Of a stretch of 9,458 bases of DNA, positions 1-6,245 are shown in pieces; position 1 is the stretch's first letter; each line of letters starts with the position of its first letter. The notes beneath the pieces are model-generated. The model was not told the DNA's origin. It made no database searches and saw only the letters and a list, made by a program, of their open reading frames with translations. Origin of the DNA: an uncultured Porphyromonas sp. (GTDB taxonomy: Bacteria > Bacteroidota > Bacteroidia > Bacteroidales > Porphyromonadaceae); assembly GCA_947253195.1 (NCBI GenBank), contig CAMXXM010000039.1:1-9458 (forward strand), in the 5' to 3' direction. A program made the translations under genes and the position numbers.

Positions 1-46
1 ATTAGAATAACGGTCTCGTGGGCTCGGAGATGTGTATAAGAGACAG
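1..46. other. Nextera i7-side sequencing adapter (artefact)
   Basis: This is not genomic. Bases 13-46 match the Nextera read-2 adapter, and 28-46 are the 19-base Tn5 mosaic end (AGATGTGTATAAGAGACAG). Bases 3-12 (TAGAATAACG) sit where a 10-base i7 index belongs, and bases 1-2 (AT) match the end of the P7 primer. Genomic sequence begins at 47. Confidence 0.97.
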
Positions 47-211
47 GTGTATGTAGAAGGAGACGTGGTTGTCCGACGCCCCATTGGACGCCTCTACGGC
101 TGCGAGGAAGTCCTTCGGCGCAATGCTGTGGAAGAAATTGGCAGGCGGATAGCTGGTGTATCGGGGGACAGGTTGATTGTATTTCTCGAGGAGGGTATCG
201 CTATTTTTCAT
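47..211 (-). CDS. hemN: Oxygen-independent coproporphyrinogen III oxidase HemN, N-terminal fragment
   Basis: Only the first 55 codons are present; the rest lies beyond the adapter. HemN is a cytoplasmic radical-SAM enzyme that decarboxylates coproporphyrinogen III to protoporphyrinogen IX without oxygen, in haem synthesis. The visible part carries the family's N-terminal signature, YNQPVPRYTSYP at residues 11-22, and ends in VSFYIH, just before the expected IPFC and the CxxxCxxC cluster motif. No iron-sulfur ligand can therefore be checked. The start is the ATG at 211-209, inside the last codons of the upstream MFS gene (11-base overlap), which suggests coupled translation. An in-frame ATG further upstream (310) would run through the MFS gene and add unrelated residues. 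Translation past 47 gives adapter-encoded residues that must be removed. Confidence 0.9.
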
Positions 212-1415
212 TCTTAAAAACAAGGTGTATATAGATAAGTGAGATGAGTGCCAGCAGTACGGCAAGGGCAAAGAGTCCACTGTAGCCGGTATGGTCTGCG
301 ACCACGCCACCGAGGATCGCCATCCCCATACCGCAGAGGTGGGTGATCACGATCTGCACCGTGAAGTCCGTACCCTCGCGACCCGCACGCAGGGTCTCCA
401 TGGAGGAGACATAGACGACGACCGTCGCACTCCCGTAAGCCGTCCACAGAAGCATCACACCGATGCTTACGAGGAGCGTGCTGACCTCGACCTGCGTCAG
501 TATGAGGAAGTAGAGTGTGGCGACCAAGATCAGTGTGGCGAAGTACTTCCGCGCGCGATAGATCCCGATGCGGCGGACGACGAAGCCCGAGGTGAGGGAG
601 CTGACAAAGGCAGTACCGGTGCCGAGCAGTCCGCTCAGGATGCCTATGGAGCCCATATCAAACCCCTGGTCCACCAGCCACGGACGCAGCATAGGCAGTA
701 TCGCCATCAGGCCTGAGTAGAAGAGTAGGAGGAAGAGCACTTGGCGCCAGATCCCCTTTCGAGAGAAGAAGAGGACGAAGTCACCGATCCCGGCACGTTG
801 CTTGGGATCTTTTTTCTCAAAGGTGGTCTGCCGCTCCAGCCCTAAGGGTACCATCGCCAGCAGCACGAAGAGTGCCAGGCAGAGCAGGACTACCTGCCAG
901 CCGTAGCGGTGTAGGACGACCAAGAGCAGCCCGCTGCCGACCAGTGTGCCGGCAAAGCTTCCCGAGGACTGCATCGTATTGACGAGACTCTTGTCGCGCC
1001 CTCCGTAGTTCAGCGCTGCGAGCGAGTCGGTGGCGATGTCCTGTGTCCCTGAGGCGATCAGCGCCAGGATGATCAGTCCGAGGATCAGGTAGATGTCGCT
1101 GCTCACCTGCAGCAGACCTATGGCGCAGAGCAGCCCGGCGTAGATCACCTCCGAGACGATGATGCAACGCTTGTAGTCCCGCACTGTCAGGCAGTGGCGG
1201 TCCACCAAGGGCGCCCAGAGGAACTTCAGAATCCACGGGAGTTTGACCAGCTGGAGGAGCCCGATGGAGGAGAGGGAGAATTGCTGCTCCCGCATCATCA
1301 CCTGCAGTGCTGTGGAGAGGAAGCTTGAGGGGATGGACTGAGCCACGTAGAGGCAGAAAAACGTCCCCAGTGTCAGCGTCTCGGCTCGGTATAGAGTGCT
1401 ATCCTTTTGCCTCAT
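201..1415 (-). CDS. AmpG/RhtX-like major facilitator superfamily permease
   Basis: This 404-residue inner-membrane protein has about 12 hydrophobic segments and no signal peptide. PWILKFLWAPLVDR at residues 60-73 and GTQDIATDSLA at 123-133 are hallmarks of the AmpG (muropeptide importer) and RhtX/FptX (siderophore importer) branch of the MFS. A charged central loop lies around residues 195-222, between the two six-helix halves. The length fits 12-helix RhtX-type members better than E. coli AmpG, which is longer. The substrate cannot be read from sequence: anhydro-muropeptides and ferric siderophores are both plausible. The ATG overlaps the TGA of the upstream C10 peptidase gene (ATGA), and the 3' end overlaps hemN by 11 bases. 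Next to hemN an iron or haem role is possible; next to a peptidase, uptake of peptide-containing wall fragments is possible. Both are inference. Confidence 0.85.
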   Translation of the reverse strand: MRQKDSTLYRAETLTLGTFFCLYVAQSIPSSFLSTALQVMMREQQFSLSSIGLLQLVKLPWILKFLWAPLVDRHCLTVRDYKRCIIVSEVIYAGLLCAIGLLQVSSDIYLILGLIILALIASGTQDIATDSLAALNYGGRDKSLVNTMQSSGSFAGTLVGSGLLLVVLHRYGWQVVLLCLALFVLLAMVPLGLERQTTFEKKDPKQRAGIGDFVLFFSRKGIWRQVLFLLLFYSGLMAILPMLRPWLVDQGFDMGSIGILSGLLGTGTAFVSSLTSGFVVRRIGIYRARKYFATLILVATLYFLILTQVEVSTLLVSIGVMLLWTAYGSATVVVYVSSMETLRAGREGTDFTVQIVITHLCGMGMAILGGVVADHTGYSGLFALAVLLALISLIYIHLVFKNEK

Positions 1416-2170
1416 AGGGTGATGACGCCGGGGAGGAGGTGGTATCGTCCCGAGGAGGTGCGAGGCAGTCTCTGCTCCTCGGGGCTGCGGAAGATCGGTC
1501 CTCGGGACACATCGTATCGCCCATAGCGGTAGTACCCATTGGCTCGACCGCCCCAGCCGTAGTTGCAGTGGAGATAGAGTGCATCCTCCGTGCGGAGGAG
1601 TCCATCCACGATCCAGGTGTGGAAGGTGAGGTCATTCCGTCCGGCTGTGAGGATCACCGGCAGTCCACTTCGGAGGCTCTGTTCGATCGCCTCTCTCAGC
1701 CCCCACCAGTGGAGCCTCGCCTGATGAAAGCCTATACGGGTGAGGAGAAGTCGGATACGCCACGGCCAGGTGAGCCCAAAGTCGGTCGTGTAGATCGTCG
1801 AGAGAGCTGTGCCTATCTCTGAGAGAAATCGACCTGCCATCTCCCGCTCGGAGGCGGTGGAGGTGACCCGGGGATCGAGGGCGGAGACCCGCTCAAGGGA
1901 GCGGAAGAGAGGATTTCGGGAGCCGTGTGCTACCGCCACTTGCGTGAGTAGCTGGGCTAGCGCCACGGGTGCACAGCCGGCAGGGGAGCGACCGATGGGG
2001 GAGGAGGGTCGCAGCCCTCTTCGGATCGGGGTATGGAGGTCAAAAGGGGTACCCTGGTGCCATATTGTGCGGACCATCATCGGGATGTACTCGGTCACCT
2101 CCTCGGGCGTGATGAGGTCAGAGCCGCTGAGGAGTGCCGCGAGACTTTCTCTTCTCTCCATCTCAGGCAT
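1412..2170 (-). CDS. C10-family (streptopain-like) cysteine peptidase, mature-domain only
   Basis: The 252 residues correspond to the mature catalytic domain of streptopain (SpeB) with nothing added. WHQGTPFDLHTP at residues 37-48 matches the domain's opening motif. AGCAPVALAQLL at 64-75 holds the presumed nucleophile Cys66. FHTWIVDG at 183-190 holds the presumed catalytic His184. CNYGWGG at 202-208 holds the Asn203 and Trp206 expected in the oxyanion and substrate-binding region. Known C10 enzymes are exported zymogens with a signal peptide and an inhibitory propeptide. Here only about 30 residues precede the domain, with no hydrophobic signal segment and no C-terminal secretion domain, so a cytoplasmic location is inferred. 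The ATG at 2170 lies inside the end of aroK (8-base overlap). AGGAGG at 2171-2176 touches that ATG but is 9 bases from an in-frame ATG at 2161, so the true start may be residue 4. The stop overlaps the next ATG. Confidence 0.82.
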   Translation of the reverse strand: MPEMERRESLAALLSGSDLITPEEVTEYIPMMVRTIWHQGTPFDLHTPIRRGLRPSSPIGRSPAGCAPVALAQLLTQVAVAHGSRNPLFRSLERVSALDPRVTSTASEREMAGRFLSEIGTALSTIYTTDFGLTWPWRIRLLLTRIGFHQARLHWWGLREAIEQSLRSGLPVILTAGRNDLTFHTWIVDGLLRTEDALYLHCNYGWGGRANGYYRYGRYDVSRGPIFRSPEEQRLPRTSSGRYHLLPGVITL

Positions 2171-2711
2171 CCTCCTTCTCCATATGATGTCGGATCGCCT
2201 CTATCACCTGCTCCGCAGCCTCGCGCTCCTCCTCCGCACACCTCAGGTGACCAATCGGCACCACCACCTGTGCTCGGGAGTAGTAAGGCTCTCTCTTCTC
2301 TGAGATCGCCTCGAGGTAGTCCCGTACCTCGCTATGCGTCTTCTCTGCCACTGCCGGTCGGGTCGCACGGACGCTGTAGAGTCGGTCGGCGAGGATATCA
2401 AGCGGTGAGCGGAGGTAGACCACTAGCCCGCGAGCCAGCATCCTGTCCATATTGTCCTCCCAGGTCGGCAGCCCCCCGCCGGTAGCGATGAGGGTGTCCT
2501 CTGCCTGCAGCAGCTCCAGCAGCGCCACCCGCTCTCTCTTGCGAAACTTGTCGATCCCGCAGCAACCGATCATTGATGAAATGGTGGCGTGGTACCGGCT
2601 CTCGACGAAGAGGTCCGTATCGACAAATCGCAGCCCAAGCCGCTCGGCAACGATCCGCCCGATGGTACTCTTCCCCACGCCGGGGAGTCCTATGAGGAAT
2701 AGTGGTCTCAC
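2163..2711 (-). CDS. aroK: Shikimate kinase
   Basis: This cytoplasmic enzyme phosphorylates shikimate with ATP at the 3-hydroxyl, the fifth step of the route to chorismate and the aromatic amino acids. The 182 residues are the usual length. GLPGVGKST at residues 8-16 is the Walker A loop. Asp31 and Asp33 in DTD are the magnesium and shikimate-site acidic residues. FR at 56-57 and TGGG at 77-80 match the shikimate-binding arginine and glycine motifs. RP at 118-119 fits the LID region, and REPYY at 140-144 holds the C-terminal arginine typical of the family. The start codon is GTG (2711-2709), placed so that Walker A falls at its normal distance from the N-terminus. It overlaps the TGA of the upstream MFS gene (GTGA). 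The 3' end overlaps the C10 peptidase gene by 8 bases. No other aromatic-pathway gene is in the window. Confidence 0.95.
   Translation of the reverse strand: MRPLFLIGLPGVGKSTIGRIVAERLGLRFVDTDLFVESRYHATISSMIGCCGIDKFRKRERVALLELLQAEDTLIATGGGLPTWEDNMDRMLARGLVVYLRSPLDILADRLYSVRATRPAVAEKTHSEVRDYLEAISEKREPYYSRAQVVVPIGHLRCAEEEREAAEQVIEAIRHHMEKEDA
2171..2176 (-). promoter_or_regulatory. Shine-Dalgarno-like AGGAGG near the C10 peptidase start
   Basis: AGGAGG on the minus strand lies within the last codons of aroK. It abuts the first ATG (2170-2168) with no spacing, but is nine bases from the second in-frame ATG (2161-2159). If a Shine-Dalgarno contact is used, it favours the second ATG; genes of this phylum often do not rely on it. 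Confidence 0.45.
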
Positions 2712-3952
2712 TGCGCTGTCACTCTTACCTTACGATACATGACCCAGTAGAAGAAGAGGGCAATCCCCTCGGAGAGGGCGGTGAGGAGGATGATGACCAT
2801 CGTCAGCCCCCGGTCGTAGAGTAGCCCGCTGAGAGCCGACCCGGCAAGCAGTGCCAGCCCGTAGAAGGTATTGAAGAGCCCGAAGCCGAGTCCGCGCTTC
2901 TTGTATGGCGTCAGGTCGGCTATTGCGGAGCGCATCACCGTCTCGTGTGCACCGAGGATCACCCCCATGACCACCATCCCGGAGATGACCACCGGGACTG
3001 AGGTGCTGAGGGTAAGGATCGGCAGCAGCAGGGTGAGGAGTGGCACGATGAGGAGGACCAGGATGCCGCCCGTCTTGGATCCGGTCCGCTCCTTCAGTCG
3101 GTCGTACGTTCGCCCGATGAGCAGTGCCACTAAGGCATCGATGCCCATAGCGCCGGCGTAGAGCATCGTGATCATCGTGTCGGACATGATGGACCGGACC
3201 TTGAGGTGATAGCCGATGATGCCAAAGTTGAGCAGACCAAAGGCGGTGAAGAAGGTGAAGGCGGAGTAGATCCAGAACATCCGGCTCAGCCTCCGCGGCT
3301 CCCCCGCTGGAGCGACAGCGCCATGCTCACGCTCTAAGCGTGACACCCGCCGCCAGACGTATACGAGGAAGAGCATCAGCACGACGAAGGGGATCGCCAG
3401 CAGCCTGTACCCGAGCTGAAACTCCCCCACACCACTCTGACCGGCGTAGTAAAAGACTGCGGTGAAGATCAGCGGACCGAGAAAGGCACCGAGCTGGTCC
3501 AGCGCCTCCTGCAGCCCAAATGTGAAGCCCAGTCCCACCTGCCGCTCAGAGATGCCGGAGAGGAGCGTGTCCTTGGCCGGGCTGCGGAAGGCCTTCCCTA
3601 TCCGCTCCGTCAGGATCAGGACGATGAGTACGCCCCAGCTGGTGGTGCAGCCCATTAGCGGTATCACGAAGTGGACCCCATAGCCGAGGAAGAGGAAGAG
3701 CCAGTACTTGCCACTCTTGTCGAGGATGACTCCGGAGATGAGCCGGAGCGCATAGCCGATGAACTCGCCCAGACCGAATACCAGCCCCACCTGAGCCGCC
3801 GACACGCCGAGGAGGCTGAGGTACTGACCATTGACACTGCGAGCGGACTCGTGGACAACGTCTCCCAGCATGCTGATGATGCCGAAGAAGACAATCACTG
3901 CAAGCACCTGACGGTGGACTGAGGATTGGTCTTGGGTGTGATTTTCAGTCAT
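2708..3952 (-). CDS. Major facilitator superfamily transporter (substrate unknown)
   Basis: This 414-residue inner-membrane protein has about 12 hydrophobic helices. LDKSGKYW at residues 78-84 is the MFS motif A loop between helices 2 and 3, and GRTYDRLKER at 280-289 is its counterpart in the second half. TERIGKAFRSPAKD at 115-128 is a helix-4 signature seen in a broad family of uncharacterised prokaryotic MFS proteins. Acidic and basic residues in helix 1 and after (Asp31, Glu35, Arg38) suggest proton-coupled transport. A basic central loop lies at about 201-225. An in-frame ATG at 3985 would add 11 residues, but it lies over the putative -7 box TACCTTTG, so the ATG at 3952 is preferred. This is the first gene of a leftward operon and its stop overlaps the GTG of aroK. 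Whether it exports a drug or a metabolite cannot be told. Confidence 0.85.
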   Translation of the reverse strand: MTENHTQDQSSVHRQVLAVIVFFGIISMLGDVVHESARSVNGQYLSLLGVSAAQVGLVFGLGEFIGYALRLISGVILDKSGKYWLFLFLGYGVHFVIPLMGCTTSWGVLIVLILTERIGKAFRSPAKDTLLSGISERQVGLGFTFGLQEALDQLGAFLGPLIFTAVFYYAGQSGVGEFQLGYRLLAIPFVVLMLFLVYVWRRVSRLEREHGAVAPAGEPRRLSRMFWIYSAFTFFTAFGLLNFGIIGYHLKVRSIMSDTMITMLYAGAMGIDALVALLIGRTYDRLKERTGSKTGGILVLLIVPLLTLLLPILTLSTSVPVVISGMVVMGVILGAHETVMRSAIADLTPYKKRGLGFGLFNTFYGLALLAGSALSGLLYDRGLTMVIILLTALSEGIALFFYWVMYRKVRVTAQ

Positions 3953-3972
3953 GACATTTGCTCTTTGAGCCA

Positions 3973-3980
3973 CAAAGGTA
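3973..3980 (-). promoter_or_regulatory. Putative Bacteroidota -7 promoter box for the MFS-aroK operon
   Basis: TACCTTTG on the minus strand matches the TAnnTTTG box used by the primary sigma factor in Bacteroidota. It ends about 20 bases before the ATG at 3952, giving a short leader. No clear TTTG -33 box is seen at the usual distance upstream, so the call rests on the -7 box and its position after a terminator. Confidence 0.45.
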
Positions 3981-4077
3981 CACAATCGCGCCCCTTTGCG
4001 TGGTCCTTATGCCTGAGTCTTTCAAAGAAAGGGCATTATACTAATCTTGATGTGTGGTCTCGCTATCGTTTATCGCC

Positions 4078-4124
4078 AAAAAGGCGGGTACTGATCCGGA
4101 ATAGGGTCAGTACCCGCCCTTTTT
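4078..4124 (-). terminator. Intrinsic terminator after ridA, possibly bidirectional
   Basis: GGCGGGTACTGA (4083-4094) pairs perfectly with TCAGTACCCGCC (4107-4118). Three further inner pairs, one of them G-T, leave the six-base loop GGAATA. Beyond one unpaired base, five A residues on the left face five T residues on the right, so either strand ends in a U tract. It lies 17 bases past the ridA stop and should end the dnaN-recN-ridA transcript. Confidence 0.88.
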
Positions 4125-4141
4125 GTACGAAAGTGAGCGCC

Positions 4142-4522
4142 TTACTTGGCTGCGGTCACCTCGATCTCGATCACGCCTCCTGCAGGCAGTGCGCTTACGG
4201 CGAAGGCGCAGCGTGCCGGGAAGGGAGCAGTGAATTGCTCCGCATAGATCTTATTGACAGCGGCAAAGTCTCCCATATTGGTCAGGTAGACGATGCACTT
4301 GACGACGTTGTCCATCGTCATACCGGCCTCGGTAAGGATCGCCTTGATATTGGCAAAGGACTGTCTGCACTGCTCCTCGACGGTGTCACCGGCGAGTTTG
4401 CCGGTCTCGGGGTTGAGCCCCAGTTGACCTGAGATGAAGAGCAGATCACCGGTGCAGATCGCCTGTGAGTAGGGACCGATGGCTGCCGGTGCCTTCTCTG
4501 TAGAAATAGCTTTTTTGGACAT
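4142..4522 (-). CDS. ridA: RidA family reactive enamine/imine deaminase
   Basis: RidA hydrolyses reactive 2-aminoacrylate and related enamines/imines, released by pyridoxal-phosphate enzymes, to keto acids and ammonia. It is a cytoplasmic trimer with active sites between subunits. The 126 residues are the usual length. GPYSQA at 16-21 holds the conserved tyrosine (Tyr18), SGQLGLNPETG at 31-41 is the conserved strand and loop, and PARCAFAVSALPAGGVIEIE at 102-121 matches the family signature. That signature contains Arg104, which binds the substrate carboxylate, and Glu121. The ATG at 4522 is 34 bases beyond the recN stop, so it is likely co-transcribed as the last gene before the hairpin terminator. 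Its functional link to recN is unclear. It is not one of the aberrant Rid paralogues that lack the arginine. Confidence 0.95.
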   Translation of the reverse strand: MSKKAISTEKAPAAIGPYSQAICTGDLLFISGQLGLNPETGKLAGDTVEEQCRQSFANIKAILTEAGMTMDNVVKCIVYLTNMGDFAAVNKIYAEQFTAPFPARCAFAVSALPAGGVIEIEVTAAK

Positions 4523-4552
4523 GATTGGTTTTTTTGTATAAGTGATTGGTTT
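4522..4552. repeat. Two copies of a 10-base direct repeat in the recN-ridA spacer
   Basis: TGATTGGTTT occurs at 4522-4531 and again at 4543-4552, 21 bases apart, or two helical turns. The first copy reaches the ridA start codon. The spacing is what a protein bound on one DNA face would need, but chance in T-rich sequence is possible. No promoter box is evident. Confidence 0.35.
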
Positions 4553-4556
4553 GGGA

Positions 4557-6236
4557 TTAGTCTTCGGTATGCGTCAGCAGCTCTCTGGCGTTGTCGAGAG
4601 CTGCCTCGGTCTGAGCTGTACCGCTCAGCATCGCAGCGATTGCCGCGACTCGCTCCTCGCCCTCAACGGGTCGGAGTGAGGTATTGTAGGTGTCTTGACC
4701 CTCCTCCTTCTCGACCACCACCTGATGATCCGCCTGTGCGGCGATCTGTGGCAGGTGGGTGATTGAGAGCACCTGGAGATGGCGACTGAGTCGCCGCATG
4801 ATCCGCCCGAGCTTCTCGGCGGCGCGACCGCTGACCCCGGTGTCGATCTCGTCGAAGATTATCGTCGGGAGGATCTGCCGCTCAGCGATGATCGCCTTGA
4901 GGGCAAGCATAATCCTGGAGATCTCTCCGCCGGAGGCGATCTCATCGATCGGCTGGAGGGTTGTCTGCTTATTGGTCGCTATGAGGAATTGGATCTCGTC
5001 CTCACCGGTCGGGGTCAGATCCTTGGTCTTGGTGAGACTGACCTTGAAGGAGGCACCCGCTATGCCGAGCTCATCGATCGCCTCCATAAGCGAGGGGACG
5101 AAGGACTTGATCCCTCGCTCCCGGCTCTTCGTCAGCTGCTGTGCCATCTTCGCTGCATCGCAGCGAGTACGCTCCACCTCTCGGCGCAGCTCCTCTATAC
5201 GATCGTCCGCCGAGGTGATGGAGTCCAGCTGCTCCTTGTACCGGTCACGGAGCTTGATTAGTTCGTCGCCATCCGGCACGTTGTGCTTGTACATCAGAGA
5301 TTGCAGGAGGTTCATCCGCTCTTGGAGTCGGGCGACCTCCTGTGGGTCTATCTCTATCTCGTCCAGCTGACGTGATGCATCGCTGCTGATGTCGGCAAGC
5401 TCGATGTAGACCGCCTCCAGTCGCTCTCCGTATTCCCCTGCGGGGGCAAAGGTGTCGGCAAAGCCCTTGCAGTCGTGGGCGAGGGTGTGCAGTCGCGACA
5501 GCACCGAGACCTCTTCCTCGCGACCATAGCCGTCGAGCCCTGCCAGCTCCTGCATCAGCTGGGAGATCTCTGTGGCATGCTCCGCCATCGTGAGACGCTC
5601 GCGGACCTCTGCCTCCTCGCCCGATGTGATGTGGGCATCGCTCAGCTGCTTGTACTGGAAGGAGATGTAGTCCTCCTCCTCTCGCTGCTTGCGGACCCGC
5701 TCTTGCTCCGACGTGAGCTGAGCGGACAGTCTCCTATAGAGCGCATACTTCTCAGCGTAAGCCTCTCGCTCCCCCTGATTGTCCGAGAGTGTGTCTATCA
5801 CGGAGCGCTGGAAGTCCGGGTCCCCGATGAGCCTGTTGTGGTGCTGAGAGTGGATGTCGACCAAGTGGTCACCGATCTCCTTGAGTAAGCCTGCTGAGAC
5901 CGGTGTGTCATTGACAAACGCTCGGCTTTTCCCGCTCTTGAGCACCTCACGCCGTAGGATGCAGGCGGGGCTGTAGTCAAGGTCGTTTTTCTCAAAAACC
6001 GGCTTCAGTCCCACCCGCTCCTCTATGCAAAAGGAGGCCTCGACCACCGCCTTTGAGGCACCGGAGCGAAGCATCTTGCGGATGTCTGCTCGACCTCCGA
6101 GGAGGAGCTCGATGGCTCCGATGATGATGGACTTACCCGCGCCGGTCTCACCGGTGATCGAGGTAAAGCCCTCTTGGAGGTCCCACTCGAGGTGGTCTAT
6201 GAGGATGAAATCCTTGATGTGTAAGTGTGTGATCAT
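4557..6236 (-). CDS. recN: DNA repair protein RecN
   Basis: RecN is an SMC-like ATPase recruited to DNA double-strand breaks, where it helps bring ends together for recombination. The 559 residues are full length. GETGAGKS at 29-36 is Walker A, and VDIHSQHHN at 127-134 follows the N-terminal head as in other RecN proteins. Residues about 155-375 are rich in charged residues with heptad character and form the antiparallel coiled coil. ASGGEISR at 434-441 is the ABC signature, IIFDEID at 459-465 is Walker B, and ITHLPQIAAQAD at 492-503 holds the switch histidine. The ATG at 6236 lies 9 bases after the DUF4835 stop, with AAGGAG three bases before it. The start is fixed by MITHLHIKDFILID, the typical opening strand. 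No LexA-like box is visible, so transcription probably comes from further upstream. Confidence 0.97.
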   Translation of the reverse strand: MITHLHIKDFILIDHLEWDLQEGFTSITGETGAGKSIIIGAIELLLGGRADIRKMLRSGASKAVVEASFCIEERVGLKPVFEKNDLDYSPACILRREVLKSGKSRAFVNDTPVSAGLLKEIGDHLVDIHSQHHNRLIGDPDFQRSVIDTLSDNQGEREAYAEKYALYRRLSAQLTSEQERVRKQREEEDYISFQYKQLSDAHITSGEEAEVRERLTMAEHATEISQLMQELAGLDGYGREEEVSVLSRLHTLAHDCKGFADTFAPAGEYGERLEAVYIELADISSDASRQLDEIEIDPQEVARLQERMNLLQSLMYKHNVPDGDELIKLRDRYKEQLDSITSADDRIEELRREVERTRCDAAKMAQQLTKSRERGIKSFVPSLMEAIDELGIAGASFKVSLTKTKDLTPTGEDEIQFLIATNKQTTLQPIDEIASGGEISRIMLALKAIIAERQILPTIIFDEIDTGVSGRAAEKLGRIMRRLSRHLQVLSITHLPQIAAQADHQVVVEKEEGQDTYNTSLRPVEGEERVAAIAAMLSGTAQTEAALDNARELLTHTED

Positions 6237-6239
6237 ATA

Positions 6240-6245
6240 CTCCTT
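6240..6245 (-). promoter_or_regulatory. Ribosome binding site of recN
   Basis: AAGGAG on the minus strand lies three bases (TAT) before the recN ATG, just past the DUF4835 stop. It is one of the clearer Shine-Dalgarno matches in the window, though the spacing is short. Confidence 0.5.

Noticed and set aside
28..46. Tn5 mosaic end, with its mirror at 9411-9429, as the ends of a natural 9.4 kb transposon
   Set aside because: Both are directly flanked by Nextera primer tails and index blocks, there is no transposase inside, and both outer genes are cut in mid-frame. They come from library preparation.
212..310. N-terminal extension of hemN from the upstream ATG at 310
   Set aside because: It lies entirely within the MFS gene in another frame, and the HemN family begins near the ATG at 211.
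1809..2303. Plus-strand open frame opposite the C10 peptidase and aroK genes
   Set aside because: The product is low-complexity, rich in Arg and Ser, and resembles no known family, while the minus strand encodes motif-bearing proteins throughout.
3953..3985. Eleven-residue N-terminal extension of the first MFS gene
   Set aside because: The codons would lie over the TACCTTTG box and add no conserved residues; the ATG at 3952 gives a normal MFS N-terminus.
4019..4031. Small inverted repeat CTTTC-AAA-GAAAG in the intergenic region, as an operator
   Set aside because: Five-base arms in A/T-rich sequence are expected by chance, and no regulator gene is nearby.
4035..4040. TATAAT on the minus strand as a -10 box
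   Set aside because: The phylum's main sigma factor uses TAnnTTTG rather than TATAAT, and no suitable -35 element is found.
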